Notes: a model not told the origin generated them from the sequence alone. Positions 32,371 to 44,942 are shown, numbered from the stretch's first letter. The stretch: 64,000 nt of DNA from Gaeumannomyces sp. JS-464 (GCA_002197995.1 NGZR01000002.1:8618001-8682000), one strand, 5' to 3'. Made by a program: numbers and translations.

Positions 32371-34810
32371 GACCAGGAAATGGATAACAGAGCGTCCATC
32401 ATATGCACAGAGAAGGAGTGAGACGGGAGGGCGGGAGCGCGAAAGAATATAAATGTGTAAAGATAGAGAACGAGACGAAACGGAAGGTGGGGTGCTGGAA
32501 GGCGAAGGCAGCGAGGGAAGTAAAGGGTTTGGGGAACTTGGAAGCCATCTTGGCAGCGACTTCATACCGGTTGGTTGTTCGAGTCGCGAAGGGCGAAACT
32601 GTAATGCAGGCTGAGCGACTCGATTCTGAAAGATAGCCTAGCAAGTAGCAGGCATATCTGAAGTTGCCTTGGCCCATCACACTTGTGGTGGGCACAGGAA
32701 GAGGATGTTCTGTGATTGAGATGCGACAAATGTTAGTAAAAGTCCAAGTTCTTGATGGCAAACGTCGGCAGAAGACGGCGCTGGACACCATGAGTTGGTT
32801 GTCTGGCTTACCGCTGGCTCTAGGTTGTTCAATGGCAGGCACTCGATGATGACAAAGAGAAGTCGGGCTTTGATTGCGCCGACCGAGCGACTTTATGGGG
32901 TGACGCTGATGCATGTGCTATGATAGGATAAGTTAGTAGGAGGAAGATAGAAAGTGCAAAAGACTGTGTGGCGTTCGGACACGGCCAACCTCGACGGACT
33001 TACCTCTGATGATGCGGACCGACGACGAGGTCTGGGCTCCAGTCTGCCTGGGCTTCCTCAGCGGACAGAAGAGATTCTGATATGGATGCACGGTTAATAG
33101 ACTTGATGATGGATGAAGCTGGAAGGTGCTGGGGCTGACTTGGGTGATGTATCTCGATCTGTGGGCCTGCAGATCCGAGCGGGCGCGAGTGCCTGCCGCT
33201 TTTGTTCAGGCATGGAATAAACCTTAGCCACGATGATCTATTGCTTGGCCGAGTTAGAAGGCTCTGGTGTGTGGTGGATGAGATGATAAATGATGGAGTG
33301 GTGGGCGGTTGTTGTTTGTGGTTGTTGTTGTGGGAGGAGGAGGGGGTGGGAGTTGGGAAGTGGTGGGGAGATTTTGAAGTGCGTGGAAGTGGATTTTTGA
33401 CTGTTTGTTTTATTTTTTGAAAACTGGTAGTGCAAGTGGGGTTTTGTGCTGCAGACTTGGACATGGAATCACCCACCTGCTGTTCGAACCTGGCCCCAGC
33501 TTGCCCACAGCCACAGGCCTGCCCTGGCTCGCTTGGTTGACCCTCTTGCTGGTCTGGTCAGATAGATCTGCCCACTGGAGTCTTACGAAAGGGCTTTTCT
33601 CGCGGCTGCCCTGAGGCTGGACTTCCTGCTCGGTTTGGAATCAGTGTATCTGCCTTGTATCGCGGCCGCATGAGGTTTGGATTTCTGGCCCTGCGCGCTA
33701 CTCTGCGGCCTGGCAGTGCGTTGTCGGTGCCTTGTCATGCTGTCTGATGCCGGAGCTGGAAGAGGCTCTCGAGTGAAGGCCCGGTAAAGAGAGTGGCACA
33801 GCCTGCTTGGAGAGGAACTAAGAGAGGATAAACGAAGATCTTGGAAGGAGAAACTGTCTTGGGCAAGATAGGTGATGGTGTGGAAGGTCGCGCTGTGTAT
33901 GGTGCAGCTAGATGGCGCATCGTCGAAAGAATGTTATCTAGGAGATGATCCGCCATTGGAGCGCGTCTTCTGATACTTGGACTTGCAAGAGATGGAGGTT
34001 GTGTTGCGTGGTAGACGGTGATATGCGAGTTGATGAACGTCGAGGGAAGATTTTGAGGTTGATGTTTTTTGGAGCAGAAGAGAAACCAGAAGAGGAGGAG
34101 AACCAAAGGGTAAACAAGAGAGAAGTGGGTCCGAAGGTGCAGAGCCCTTGAGCCCAAGCGCGTTGGCTCTCTCTGAGTTGACAGAATCCTGCAGTACCCT
34201 GGGTAATTAACGTGACTTCTCTATGGCAACGGGCAGGGAACTGCCCCGGACGTGCTTCCATGGTCTTCTAGAGCACGTATCAAGGTACCCCGCTTGCATC
34301 TGCCAGTCGGTTGGTGCCTCGGGCGTTAGGCAAGCAAACAAGCTTGATACGGCATGCTCTCCACAGGAAGACCGACGTCATTACTCCTTCGTTCTGCAGA
34401 CCGGGCACCGAGCTGTGCAACCAAGATACAGGAGTAGGCTGGGTCAGTATTGCAAGAAAACAGCCAGCCAGCGCTTCTAGCAGGCAAGTCTGTGTATATA
34501 GTTTCTTCATTTATGCGGAATCAGGAATGTGCATCAACAGGTGATAATTTCTTAGACACCGACCACCAAGTTGGCCGCCAGAAGGGCTCGTGCAAACTCT
34601 CCTGTAGGTAGCTAACCTATAGGTAGCACGAACAGCACCCAGGCAGGCTAGCCCAACAACACCACATCTCTCTATCCACAATCTTTCGCATCTTTTCTAT
34701 ACCGCCGCCTCGAGACAGACTGGCCGCACCCTAACAATATCTTGTCGGGCCTTTAAAGATCTGTCGTCGAGAGGCTGAAGCTCGAGGGCACCGAGAAGCC
34801 CGGCTGCCCC
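32371..34810. other. Unassigned, low-complexity frames
   Basis: No supported gene. Minus-strand frames at 33000-33476 and 33735-34157 encode Ser/Thr/Asn/His-rich low-complexity peptides; the second starts with a hydrophobic segment (FSLVYPLVLLLFWFLF) but shows no known domain. They could be parts of a fast-evolving gene or chance. GTTGTTTGTGG-type simple sequence occupies 33300-33350. Confidence 0.4.
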
Positions 34811-35993
34811 CTACAGAGACTTTAGCTTCTGTTCTTCTCGCTTCCTCTTTCCCGCTACGGGATGTCTCGTGAATATCTTTCCCGGAAGGATGCTCCATTC
34901 CTCACGGGGGATGGGCATGAATGGCAGACGGACGGTGTTGACTAGGCGGCCGCCTTCCTCGACGCTCTCGTGCCGAGCCATAGTCTCGGCCGCCTGCGCC
35001 CGAGCCCGCTGGGCAGCCAGAAACTTGAGCCGCTTCTGTCGCATCTCGTGCTCGCTAAACGCCGGACAGGCCTTCTTGGCTCTGTTGATTGGGGTTGGGG
35101 GTCGCCGTGACTGCGGAGTTTGGGAACCCTTATCTTTGGCTTGCTGTTGACAATCGGGGTCCACCGGGGTGGCGGCTTCGGCTGGGGCGCAACCATCTCC
35201 GCTTTTATCTCTTCGAGGCGTCGTCTCGCGGTATCCTCTTTCTCCAGTACGTTGGTGTTGAAGAAGATGACCGGTGGATCGTGGGACACGCGTTTCTTCT
35301 GCTTCTTCTGACGAGAGGCCGCTTGCGTATCGTCCTCTTCGGTCTGTTGCCTTTTGGCGCAAGGCTTCACTGGCAGCTGTGTAACTCTTTTGCGTGAGCT
35401 GCTGGCCTTGGAGTGGTGGGCGCTTGATACACAACGGGTAACACCGGAGGGTGTTAGGGTCGGATTGGACATCTGAGGGGGCTCAGGGGTCTGCTTAGGG
35501 TCGTGCGTGTGATGTATCTCCTCTGGGACAACATGGCTCAGGTTTTCTTTTAGGACAAAGTTTAAGTTCTCCACTGGGGCGACGAGGCTTGAGTTAGCCA
35601 CTTCCTGGCCCTCTGCATCTGTCCTGAGCCCAGCGGGTATGCGTAGCCGAAGCTGAGGGTTCTTTGTAGCAGCTCCAGGCTGCGTTGCGATCGAGGAGGC
35701 GGAACTTTGGTTCTGCTGACTGCCCAGAGGCCTGCCAATATCACCGGCATCTTGCTGTGGACTTGGCTGAGTGGCTAAACGAGCGCGAAACTTGATATCT
35801 TTGTCGGTAGAGGATGGCGGCTCGTATGCTGCAGCTGCAGTTCTGTTGCTTCGATTCTGTAAGGATTGACTAAGGTACCAAGCTTCTCTTACCGCAATCC
35901 TCCAGGGCGTGCTAAAGAACGAGGATGGAGCTTGATATCATCAACGCCCTTCCATCCGGGATCATTGCCCATGGCGACCTGAAGGTAATCCAT
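34811..35993 (-). CDS. Basic, low-complexity hypothetical protein (two frameshifts)
   Basis: I do not recognise this protein. The start at 35993 (MDYLQVAMGNDPGWKGVDD) leads to KLHPRSLARPGGLR, where the frame ends in a stop at 35889. Coding-quality sequence continues in the next frame as REAWYLSQSLQNRSN and stays open for about 260 codons. A second shift lies at a run of five C on the coding strand (35097-35101 on the plus strand). One extra C restores PPTPINRAKKACPAFSEHEM and the C-terminus PFMPIPREEWSILPGKIF...KREEQKLKSL. The middle is rich in Ser, Gln, Pro and Lys/Arg, with KKQKKR-type basic clusters like nuclear localisation signals, and a helical EHEMRQKRLKFLAAQRARAQ segment. A nuclear role is inferred only from composition. 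The two breaks resemble the one-base errors in its neighbours. Confidence 0.5.
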
Positions 35994-37301
35994 TGTCGAT
36001 GTAATTAGCTGTGTCTGATAGTGCGTTTTAATTTTCGAGAAATCTCTTTGGGATGGCGGACGCGATTGACAGCCTGTTGATATACACCGTCTCCAGAAGA
36101 TTGTTGTCTGCTGCCGAGTGCGGTGACTTGGGAAAACAAAGCGGGACGCGAGCTGCCCACTTTCCCACACCAGAAGTCGGCATTCTTTTCTCCTTGCTGC
36201 GCAAAGAGCGCGAGATGCACGCAGCGAGAAAGAGCAGGCCTGAGACAAAGGGAGGTTCTATCTTTGGAACAAAGAGCGGCATGCGTCTCCAGCCTTCCCT
36301 TTACATGATGACATATCATCCTCTGGCTACTCGCACGGGCCTATCACTGGAATTCTTCGACCGCAGAGGGATAGCTGATGCGCGTGTCTCGCAAGGATGC
36401 AGGGCCCAGCAGGCGGAGCAAGACGAAAAAAAAAACACAAATCTACGCTGCCACCCGAAGGGTTTGCCTATTTGAGGCCCTGTATTTAGTTAAATGCAAA
36501 GCTACATAACACAAGACATTCAAGGCAAGCTTTATTCAAGAAAGGAACAGGAGAGAACCGGGGAGGGGCTAGGAGCACATAGTTTAAGGGAGTAGGAAAA
36601 AGGCAGAATGAGAAACAGTAAGAGAAAAGTTCATTTGCAACTTCATATCGACAACAGACAATCAAAAGCAGCCTTGCACAGCGCAGGCTAGCCTCGCTCC
36701 AGATATTCCCAAATCTGCAGATGCAGCCCTGAGTAAATTGCGGAGTTGTGCGATCAGCTCGCTCGTATTTGATGCATTCTTTTGCAATAAATTATACACC
36801 GTGCTGATGGGACCCTCAGTGGCTGGGTACGATGACGCAACGTGCTAGCTGTTGGGGTTGAGGATATAACCTATTATGAAGTAATTACCATGCATTTATG
36901 CCTCCGAGGTAATCTTTGCCTTCGTATTGCGTCTGCCCGGTACAGCCAATGGCCGATAAACAGGCTGCATGTAAGCACGCGATGGGATCTTGGTGGTGGG
37001 GGCTGCCCAAAACCAGATGGTGCCCCGGTTCTGCCGCCTATAGGTCGCGGCCGAGGGCCAGGGTATTGCACCGCCCCTGGGCGGTTCCTGGATATCGGTC
37101 ATCGCGGGGCCAGAGAGCCCCCAGACCTCGCATTCCGTCCTTGTCGGATATCCTCTTATCGCGGGAATTGGACTGCCACGCTGCCACAAAAGCCCGCTGG
37201 ATCCCAAGTGGCTTCCCTTTCCTCTCTTGACCGGCTAGCTATGTTGTCAACCATCGCTATCTCACCCACGCCCCCGGCAGCGTCTGGGAGCCGCCAGGAA
37301 G
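35994..37301. other. Divergent upstream region
   Basis: A spacer between divergently transcribed genes (minus at 34.8-36.0 kb, plus at 37.3 kb). It is AT-richer around 36500-36900 and has no supported gene. Confidence 0.5.
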
Positions 37302-38779
37302 ATGTACATAGTCGACCGGATTCGTTTCTTGTTCACCGCGTTTGTCACCATTGCTATCCTCACAAATGGCGCGGGTGCGCAGATGATTGCAATGCCCACG
37401 AAGCCTAGCGCAAATGAGGTGATAGAGGCAGGCATAACGTACAATATCGAGTGGACGGTGGTCAACAAGACAGCAAGAATGATAGTGTATCTGGTCGACG
37501 CATCTCTCCCACCAATCAACCGAAGGCTGGAAGACATCTCCTCCGAGTACGTCGAGCACCGTCCACGAAGCTTGCCCGAGTCCCCCTGCCGATAGGAACT
37601 TGCTGACCTATCTTCCATCATGTCGATCCCTACACGGCGTCAACGTGTCGGACGGGTCGCTAGAATGGCCTATAGATGGCGGGAGAGCATGGAACTCGAG
37701 CGCTCCTTATGTTATCTGTCTGCTGTCACGCTCCACTGAGAACAGGACCAATGTGTGTACCGAGAGATTCAGCATCCGGAACAAAGCACCAGGGCAACTC
37801 GGCCTAGCAAACAACGGCACTCAGGGCGGAAGAATGCCCTCCCCCCCCCAGCTCTCTCGGCGGACTGAGCACTCAAGCAATGGCGGGGATCGTGGCGGTT
37901 GCCGTGCTCTCAGCTCTTCTCGCTGCACTCTTCGCCTATTTCTACGCGCGCCATCGACGAGGGCTGTCAAGGGGAGCCCCAGACAATAAAGAGTATGGCG
38001 ACCAGAACAATAGTTCTGCCAGTGGAATTGCCACCAGCGGAGTTGCTACCGCCTCCAGCTTATCCAAGGCTGAGTTGGAGGGCACCGAGGGATACTGCTC
38101 CTCCCCCGGGGCCGAGGCGGGGGCACTCGCGCTCAAGCCGGAGCTGATGGAGAAGGAACAGCCATGGGAGCTTGGCAAGGCGGGCAACAACCGGAACCTC
38201 CCCAGCGAGCGCGAGGCCTACGAGATGGGCGACAGCGAGCGCAGGGGAATAGTTGATCAAGTCACGGCTGAAAACATCCCGTCCACGGAGCCCGCAACTG
38301 GTGCTTCGCCAACGACCAGCGGGGAAGAGATACATGGGCGTGAGAAACACAGTTTACAACCGAGTGGGATCTCGCAGCGGGAGGCCGAGAGGCAGACAGG
38401 GATCTGGGAGATCGAGGAGGTGTCCCGGAGACTGAAGGAAGAGCTCGAAAAGCTGAGCCCAGGTGGTTCTGGATCAAGACCAATGCCACGAGCAAGAGAC
38501 AACGCTCCTCGGCCCCCATGGCCTATTATTATGGCGCCAACTCGTGGTGATAACTCAATATTCCAAACAAAATGTTCAAGCAAGTATGTCCAAAATATCG
38601 TACCAGCCCAGATCTCTTCAGTTCCCATATTGTTCGATATCCTGTCCCAAGTACCATCGTGTAACTCTGGCGATGTCCTGCCCATGGGCTCGATGATTAG
38701 GTTGGGAAAAGAGGGGATGGGAAAGGTGAGAAGATGTGAAAGTAGAGCCGGCCGACCTCCATTTCTTCCTATGTGTTGA
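37302..38779 (+). CDS. Single-pass cell-surface protein with Kre9/Knh1-like ectodomain (one frameshift)
   Basis: It begins with a signal peptide (MYIVDRIRFLFTAFVTIAIL plus TNGAGA), then an ectodomain with the Kre9/Knh1-like opening MPTKPSANEVIEAGITYNIEW. Exon 1 (37302-37546) joins exon 2 (from 37596) through a 49-nt intron with matching phase. The domain continues to VSDGSLEWPIDGG and ICLLSRSTENRTNVCTERF. A run of nine C (37841-37849) breaks the frame; eight would restore it and lead directly into the membrane helix (MAGIVAVAVLSALLAALFAY, then FYARHRRG). The cytoplasmic tail is about 200 residues, acidic and Ser/Pro-rich, with a short coiled coil (EEVSRRLKEELEKL). Proteins of this build occur widely in moulds; a role in beta-1,6-glucan assembly is known for yeast Kre9 but is not shown here. 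Confidence 0.55.
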
Positions 38780-39900
38780 AAAAAACCTGTGCTTCAAGAT
38801 TGAAAGTTGTGTTGACCTGTTAAAAGTTGTGTTCACAACGGCAAACCTGTGGCCACACACTGTTCTACCAGAACGCGGTGGCGCGTACGGTTTTCTTCTG
38901 TTTCGATATCGGTCTCCAGATTCATCCCGGGTGACTTTCCGGCACCGGCCCAAGGGCTGATCGTGGCGTCCTTCCCAATCGGATGCCTTGAGTAGGTAGG
39001 GATCAACACGCACTTTTCCCTCAGCAGTGTTCAGTAGTAGCACCGCACACATACCATCATCTGCTCAAATTGGTAGTGCTAATACTGGCTAAAAGAGACG
39101 TTAAAATGGCGCCAATGCAGAAGCTGTCGACGCATCGAAAGAGAAGAAGACGCGACGAGGACCAGCCCGCGGGAAGCGAGGCGAGCCCGACGCTGCCTCG
39201 AAATTCGGGCGTGTACTACTATCAGGTATCTAGGTACCTACCTTCCGAGCTTCCTCCACGCACCCTTGGGTGAAAGGGAACTGCGGGCTCTGGGAGAAAG
39301 AAGCTGCCAAGCGAAAGAGAGGCGGCGATCAGAACCCCAAGGCCGACGGGGGCTCCCCGTTGGGGAGTCGCCAGAAAGTGGAATCGATCATCGTGGAGGC
39401 GCGTTCTTCTCTGGTACATGGGCAGATGGTAGAGAGCCGATCCGATTGCGATGTGTCTGCGCTCAACTGCCCTGATAAAGAGACAACACTCTGCCTCCGT
39501 GCTCGCAAAGAAGCAATGAACACGATGGACACAACCGCCAAGCCTCCTGGGCGGCAGGCCGGGTCGAGGACCGAGGAAACGGCGGCGAGGGCGACAAACA
39601 CGGGCTCGAGCACGGCGGCGAGCGAGATTAGGGAGCTCGTGGTATCCGCGATCTTCGCGGTCGAGCGGGAAGGGGCGATGGCAGGCCGGATCGATGACCG
39701 AAGAATAGCGTTTGCGTAGGCCGACGTTGCGCGTCACGGACCGGCCCTTGGTCGACGTCACGCCGTAGCTAGCCCAGTGACGGGGCCGGTATGGGTAGTA
39801 CGGGTAGGGACCCGTCGTCGTGGTGAAAGTTGGTGTATTCGAAGGGCTCGAGACCGGAGGCTTTACGTACCTACCTAGGTAGGTACCTAGGCAGCTAGGT

Positions 39901-39998
39901 GGTAGGTAGGTAGGTAGGTAGGTAGGTAGGTAGGTAGGTAGGTAGGTAGGTAGGTAGGTAGGTAGGTAGGTAGGTAGGTAGGTAGGTAGGTAGGTAGG
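39901..39998. repeat. (TAGG)n microsatellite
   Basis: About 24 uninterrupted GGTA units, preceded by a decayed stretch (CTACCTAGGTAGGTACCTAG) and shorter scattered copies. It is not the TTAGGG telomere repeat. Every three units (12 bp) would encode YLPT on the minus strand without a stop, which explains the long open frame through it. Confidence 0.95.
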
Positions 39999-40157
39999 CA
40001 CATACCTAACCACTTGCGACACAACGCTTTGGAAAGGCAGGACACGTTTTCGCCCGGCACATAGGCGGCCGGCTAAGCCGGAACGGACCGAGCATAAGGT
40101 CGTAGATCCACGTGGACTCGTTTCGGCCTTGCACATACATCGGTGCCAACACCCGAC

Positions 40158-40452
40158 AGGGCACCGACCGCGATGACTTCCAGGAATTTGCGGACGGCAA
40201 ATTGGGGCCAGTAGAACTCGGTAGCGACCTGTGTGGCGGTTTCGACGGTAACGAAAATGGCGAAGGTGGACATGGTACGTATCTAGCCAAAGTTCGCGGC
40301 CAAACGACATGGCGAAACATCCCCTCAGGCTCCAAGGCGGCTGGCCGCGAGGCACCCACCGCGATGCCCTCCAACAGCTTTCCAATCGAGAAATTGGGGC
40401 CAGTGTTGAGCGGTAGCGACCTGGAGGCTGACGCCGAAACAGGCGAAAAGTC
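40158..40452. repeat. Internal direct duplication of about 100 bp
   Basis: Two diverged copies, 40158-40262 and 40356-40452, share CACCGCGATG-like starts (CGACCGCGATGACTTCCA against CCACCGCGATGCCCTCCA). They also share AAATTGGGGCCAGT, CGGTAGCGACCTG and a GAAAATGGCGA/GAAAAGTCCCGA end. They lie 93 bases apart, next to the dispersed repeat copy. Confidence 0.65.
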
Positions 40453-40552
40453 CCGATGACGCGGACCAGCCCGAAGGCTTGCCCAAGACTCCATGTTGAT
40501 GAAGTCCTGCATGGAAAAGGACCCGCCAATGACGCCTCTGTATGAACGAAAA

Positions 40553-41045
40553 GGTTAGCCAAACGATTTGATTAAATAGGAAAGGAGAGGGGATGGAGAG
40601 AATGATGGCAACGTACATCGACCAGCCGAATAGGAGGATGCTAAGGGACGGTACCACCGCGGCTGCCTAGGCCAAGGCAGTGATGCGAGCCATTGTCGGC
40701 GGCGGCGGATGGTGGACAGGACGGTGATCTGGCAACGACGAAAAGATGCCAAAAGTGGCTCATGGCGAAACAGCCCCCCGCGCGGGAACGAAAGCTGCTG
40801 ATTGATGCTGTGTCGGAGAAGAGGACGGGGGCGACAACCAACGGCGCCCAGGTTTGAGGTGGGAGGTTGATCCGGCTTTGGGTCTGGTAGGCGGTAGTCG
40901 TGCAGGGGCTTCGAGGTTCGAACCGGGTGCCTCTTCCCGTTGTGCTAGTAACCGGGAAGGCATGCATGCCTCCTTCTTATCCCAGGAGCCCAGGCTGCGG
41001 GCACCGTGCAGTTCGGCCGCCGACCTCCAGTTCTCCCTCCACAAG
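40553..41045. repeat. Dispersed repeat, copy 1
   Basis: A diverged relative of 53083-53655. Shared anchors in the same order are an AAACGAYTYGATTAAAT start, a GGAGAGGGG...GGAGAG purine stretch with CCGAACAGG/CCGAATAGG, a TTCGAACCGGG block (40917-40927), CTTCCCGTYGTGCTA, AACCGGG...GCATGC, and a CGACCTC..GTTYTCCCTYCAC end. The GGTTCGAACC block (40915-40924) resembles the B box of RNA polymerase III promoters, but no tRNA fold could be drawn. Confidence 0.6.
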
Positions 41046-41821
41046 CCAGCTACCACATCCAGACGACAGCCGCCACTTTCGCCGCATCGCGTTTGCATAC
41101 CTAGGTACCTTCATCAAATGAAGTGAGATATTCGGCTGTTTTTTTTTCTCCCCTTTTCATGGTCTTTTTTCCAGTGCTTTTTTTCGTCCTTCGTGGTTTG
41201 TAGAAGTTGGCGCTAAATAGGTGGCAGCAAACCGATGCAATCTGATGTTATCAGCTTCCTAGCGGGAGCAGCGAGGTGGTATTGGACTGAATTCCTGATT
41301 CCTAGGATATAATAGCGTCACCGGACACCTGTATTCGCAAATGAATAAATAACCCCCCGCGGCTAAGGCCCTGCCTCAGCCACCTGGCCCAGAAGGATCA
41401 GTCAGGCTCTTGTCGCCTTTCCTAGCTGGTGTGGGGCCAGGTAGTTCGGATGGCGGGGCTGGTATTCGGGCGCCCTCCACTGATGTTGCTATGAGCCTGC
41501 TTGGCCGCGGCTCGGCGCGATGCTTCGTCTTTCCCCCACCCAGACCTACCTCTACCAGCTCCGTGGCTCAGTTTTCCGTTTAAGGCTAGAGGGGGCCTCC
41601 ATGTCACGCGAAGGCCAGTCGTCGAATAGCGGAAGCCTGGCCTTCCCCCAGGGAATGCTTCCCCGCCCTTCCACGCATCGTTCTCTGTGTGTTCTAAGGT
41701 CTAGTCTGTCGCTACACGAGCCTCTGGACTCACCGGCGTGTCGGTCGATCCGATAAACTGATAGGCGAACTGAAGATTTAGGTCAGGGGAAGCCGAACCG
41801 AATCCTCCATCCCGTTACTCC

Positions 41822-43640
41822 ATGTTCCTCCAAATCACGGCGGCGGCGGCAGCCCTCTGGCTGGGATGGTACGTCGTTTCGGCGGCGCTAGCATGGCACA
41901 AGCTGCGGCAATTCCCGGGTCCATGGCTGGCTAGCTTTTTGGATCTGTGGAACGCGAAAGCCTGCACGACGGGGCGGGCGGTCCAGGTTCTGGCCGAGAC
42001 GGTGGAGAAGTACGGCCCGGGGCTCATCCGGATCGCGCCCGACGTGCTGCTGACCAACGACCCGGACGTGGTGCGGCGCGTGTCGGGAGCGCGCTCGGGC
42101 TACCGACGCTCGCCCTGGTACTCGTCGTTCCGGCTTAGCCTGGATCCGGGCTCGCATAGCATGTTTAGCACCCCAGACCCGGCGTACCACGACCTTATCA
42201 AAGCCCGGACGGCCACGGGCTTTAGCGGCCGCGACGTCCCCGGCATGGAGGCCGGCATGGATGAGGTGATTGGCCGCCTGCAGCACCTTATCCGGAGCAA
42301 GTACCTTCCCAACTCCGGCGATAGGGATAAAAGACCGGCCGGCTGGGTCCGTCGCGGCCCATGAACCTGGCGCTGGTGGTGTAGTACTTTACGCTGGACA
42401 CGCTCGGCCGCGTCGTGTACAATATGGATTTTGGCCACCTCGAGACCGACTCAGACGTGTATAGCATGTGCAAGACGGGCCATATGGTCGCGCCCGTGAT
42501 CCAGATGTGCTCCGAGCTCCCGCTCCTGAGGTCCATCGTCTTTTCCGACTTTGTTTACATGTATATCGGGCCAAAACCGACAGATAAGCAGGGAATGGGA
42601 AGGCTCCAGGGGTGCGTTTCAGTTCTTTTGCTCCAGTGGTCGCGTTGCCTACCTTTTGGCACACTCTCTCTCGTCCATGCAAGGCGACTAACCTTTTGAT
42701 GGCAGCCTCTCCCAGGAAGTAGTAGCGAGGCGCTTTGGGAAGAATCCAGAGCAAAAGACTGACATGCTGGTAAGACTGACCTGGGTTTGCGTCAAAGTCC
42801 CAAGGAGGAGGGCCCGGGATAGCGCCGTCCTGACTTGCTGGCGTCCTCTCAACCTATAGGGCTCCTTTATCTGCCACGGTCTCAACCAGACCGAGTGCGA
42901 GAATGAGATCCAACTCCAGATTGTGGCCGGCTCCGACACGTCGGCGACCGTGATCCGCAGCACGCTGCTCTACCTCATGACCAATGTGGTCGTCTACAAC
43001 AAGCTGCAGGCCGAGATCGACAAGGGGATCCGCGACGGGCGCGTCTCGACGCCCATCAGGTTCGAGGAGGCCAAGAAGCTCCCTTACCTGCAGGCCGTCA
43101 TCCTCGAAAGCATGCGCATGCACCCGGGGGTCAGCGCCAACTTCCTCAAGACGGTCCCGGCCGAGGGTGACGTGCTCTGCGGCCAGGAGGTGCCGGGAGG
43201 CACCTACATCGCCATGAACCTGTGGAGCCTGCTGCAGCGCAGGGACCTCTTCGGCGAGGACGCAGACACGTTCCGGCCGGAGCGCTGGGTGGACGGCTAC
43301 GCGGGCCCCGAGGCCACGGCCGAGGGCCAGGCGCGCCGTGCCGAGATGACCAAGTGTGTCGACCTCGGTTTTGGGTATGGTCGCTACTCGTGCGCGGGCA
43401 AGACAATTGCACTCAAGGAGCTCAACAAGATCTTTGTCGAGGTGGGTTTGTCATTGCCTACCCCATGTCTTCGTGTGGGTTGATAAAGTGCTGACAGCCG
43501 GCGCTTTACCGAGGCCCAGCTTTCTCCGATATTTCGACTTCCAGCTTGTCAACCCAGCCCAGCCCATCGACGAGGTCAACTACTCGCTCTTCTACATCAA
43601 GAACATGTGGGTAAGGATTACCGAGCGCGAGCTGGTCTAG
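41822..43640 (+). pseudogene. Cytochrome P450, pisatin-demethylase-like, disrupted
   Basis: A haem monooxygenase anchored in the ER. Visible in order: an N-terminal anchor (MFLQITAAAAALWLGWYVVS), the proline hinge LRQFPGPW, the I-helix motif AGSDTSATVIRSTLLY, the K-helix ESMR, the PERF-type FRPERW, the haem loop FGYGRYSCAGK with the Cys ligand, and the end IKNMWVRITERELV. Exons are 41822-42611, 42707-42779, 42860-43441 and 43520-43640, with in-phase introns of 95, 80 and 78 nt except at the last joint. Breaks are a one-base loss between 42300 and 42361, an in-frame TAG at 42382-42384 where relatives have Gln before YFTLDTLG, and an extra T at 43521-43523. Length corrected for indels is 522 codons, normal for the family. 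The stop codon is not an indel, so real inactivation is possible. Confidence 0.8.
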
Positions 43641-44942
43641 AGACAGCACAGCATCCACCTTCCATTTTTCTATGCTGTGGATGCCCTGAGCTTTTTCTTC
43701 TTTCCTTCTCGCCTGGGATCCTCTGGCTTAGGGGTATGATTTGGTGACCCACACACGAGCTCGCTCCTTCGGAATTGGGTGGGGACGGGAGAGCGCTACA
43801 CGGGCGAATGATTGGTCCAATGAGATCCATCCCGAACTTGACCGCAAAATGAGGAGGGTCTCCAAAAATGGAGAGCAGGGAAAAGCCTGGGACCGCACAA
43901 ACGCTAGACCCCAGACAAGCATGGATTTGCGATCGGCATTGTCAGCCTCTGCTCTTCCGTGCTCTGTTCTGGTGAACGCCTTGCCTGATATCAAGCTACT
44001 CACGGCGGGGCCAGAAATGAACCGGCCAACACCGTGGTCGTTTCGTCTGGCAGCGCCGCTGCAATGTCAGACGCTATCCGGCGTCCTGATAGGTGTGTGC
44101 TTGGCGTGCGGGAGGACACGCTGGCGACCTGCTGAGTAAAGTCAGACTGATCAAAACCGACAGGAAGACGCTAGGCGCTATTTGGCGGCCACTGCCACCC
44201 CCTTCCGGCCCACCAGTCGGCAGGGGCGGCTACGGCCAATGAGCAGCCGCGAACAATCCCGGGAACCCTGTCAGCTGAAGAGGAGATGGCGGGCAGAGGC
44301 GGCCCTCTTGTTTTCCTCCCCAAGCCAGACAAATTTGATGGCGTTCGCTGGGTCGGACATGCGCGAAATCGAGGGGCTTTTGTCTGTAATGTCTGTGTGC
44401 GGCATGGGTCCTGCGCTTTTCGTCCATTCTTCTTTGCGCAGCCTCCCCTTTCTTCTTCATTCCTTGGTTCTGGCAGGGCTCTCGAGCTCCGCTGGGGTTT
44501 GAGCCTCGAATGGACTCGAGTTTGTTCACGAAAGGGGCCAACGCCGACAGCACTGCACCCCCATTCCAGGTTTTCCAGAAAAGCTTTTACGGGCCCTGGT
44601 CCCCCCACATCCTGCAACCCTCTCAGTAAGCTTGACGGGGCTAAGAGGCCGTCGCGCGTGGCTCGGCCCAGATTTCCTCCCGCCCTAGTCGTCTCCTCTG
44701 CTCGGTATCCCCCGTCCCAACTCGCCGGCTCAGTCACCCACAGACAGGGCCTTGCTATCCTCGTCTTTTCATGACGTGCAGCAGCCGCGCACTCGCGCGC
44801 CGAGGTCCACTTCCAAGGCATAGGGCTCGAGGAGGGGGGGTCTTTTGCACAAGGGCCAGACGGATCGCCTCTTGGCCCTCGCCGACAAGTGCCGACGCTA
44901 GCGGACACCACCTCAGTCGCCAAGGGGGACCCGAGCCTACCA
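43641..44942. other. Intergenic
   Basis: No supported gene. A 293-codon minus-strand frame (44171-45052) overlaps the start of the next gene on the opposite strand and lacks motifs, so it is considered a shadow. The sequence just before 44943 is the upstream region of the surface protein gene. Confidence 0.5.

Larger units (their letters stand above)
38780..41821. other. Repeat-rich intergenic region
   Basis: Three kilobases without a supported gene. The region holds a (TAGG)n tract, an internal duplication and one copy of a dispersed repeat, each annotated separately. A minus-strand open frame of 446 codons (39222-40562) crosses the (TAGG)n tract, where it reads as repeated YLPT; it is judged a by-product of the repeat. 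Confidence 0.5.

Noticed and set aside
35889..35895. GTAAGA near the end of the first exon of the basic protein as an intron donor
   Set aside because: The only acceptor that would fit gives a 36-nt intron and the wrong phase; a single missing base explains the frame better.
39901..39998. (TAGG)n as an interstitial telomere
   Set aside because: Fungal telomeres are TTAGGG. The four-base unit is a simple microsatellite.
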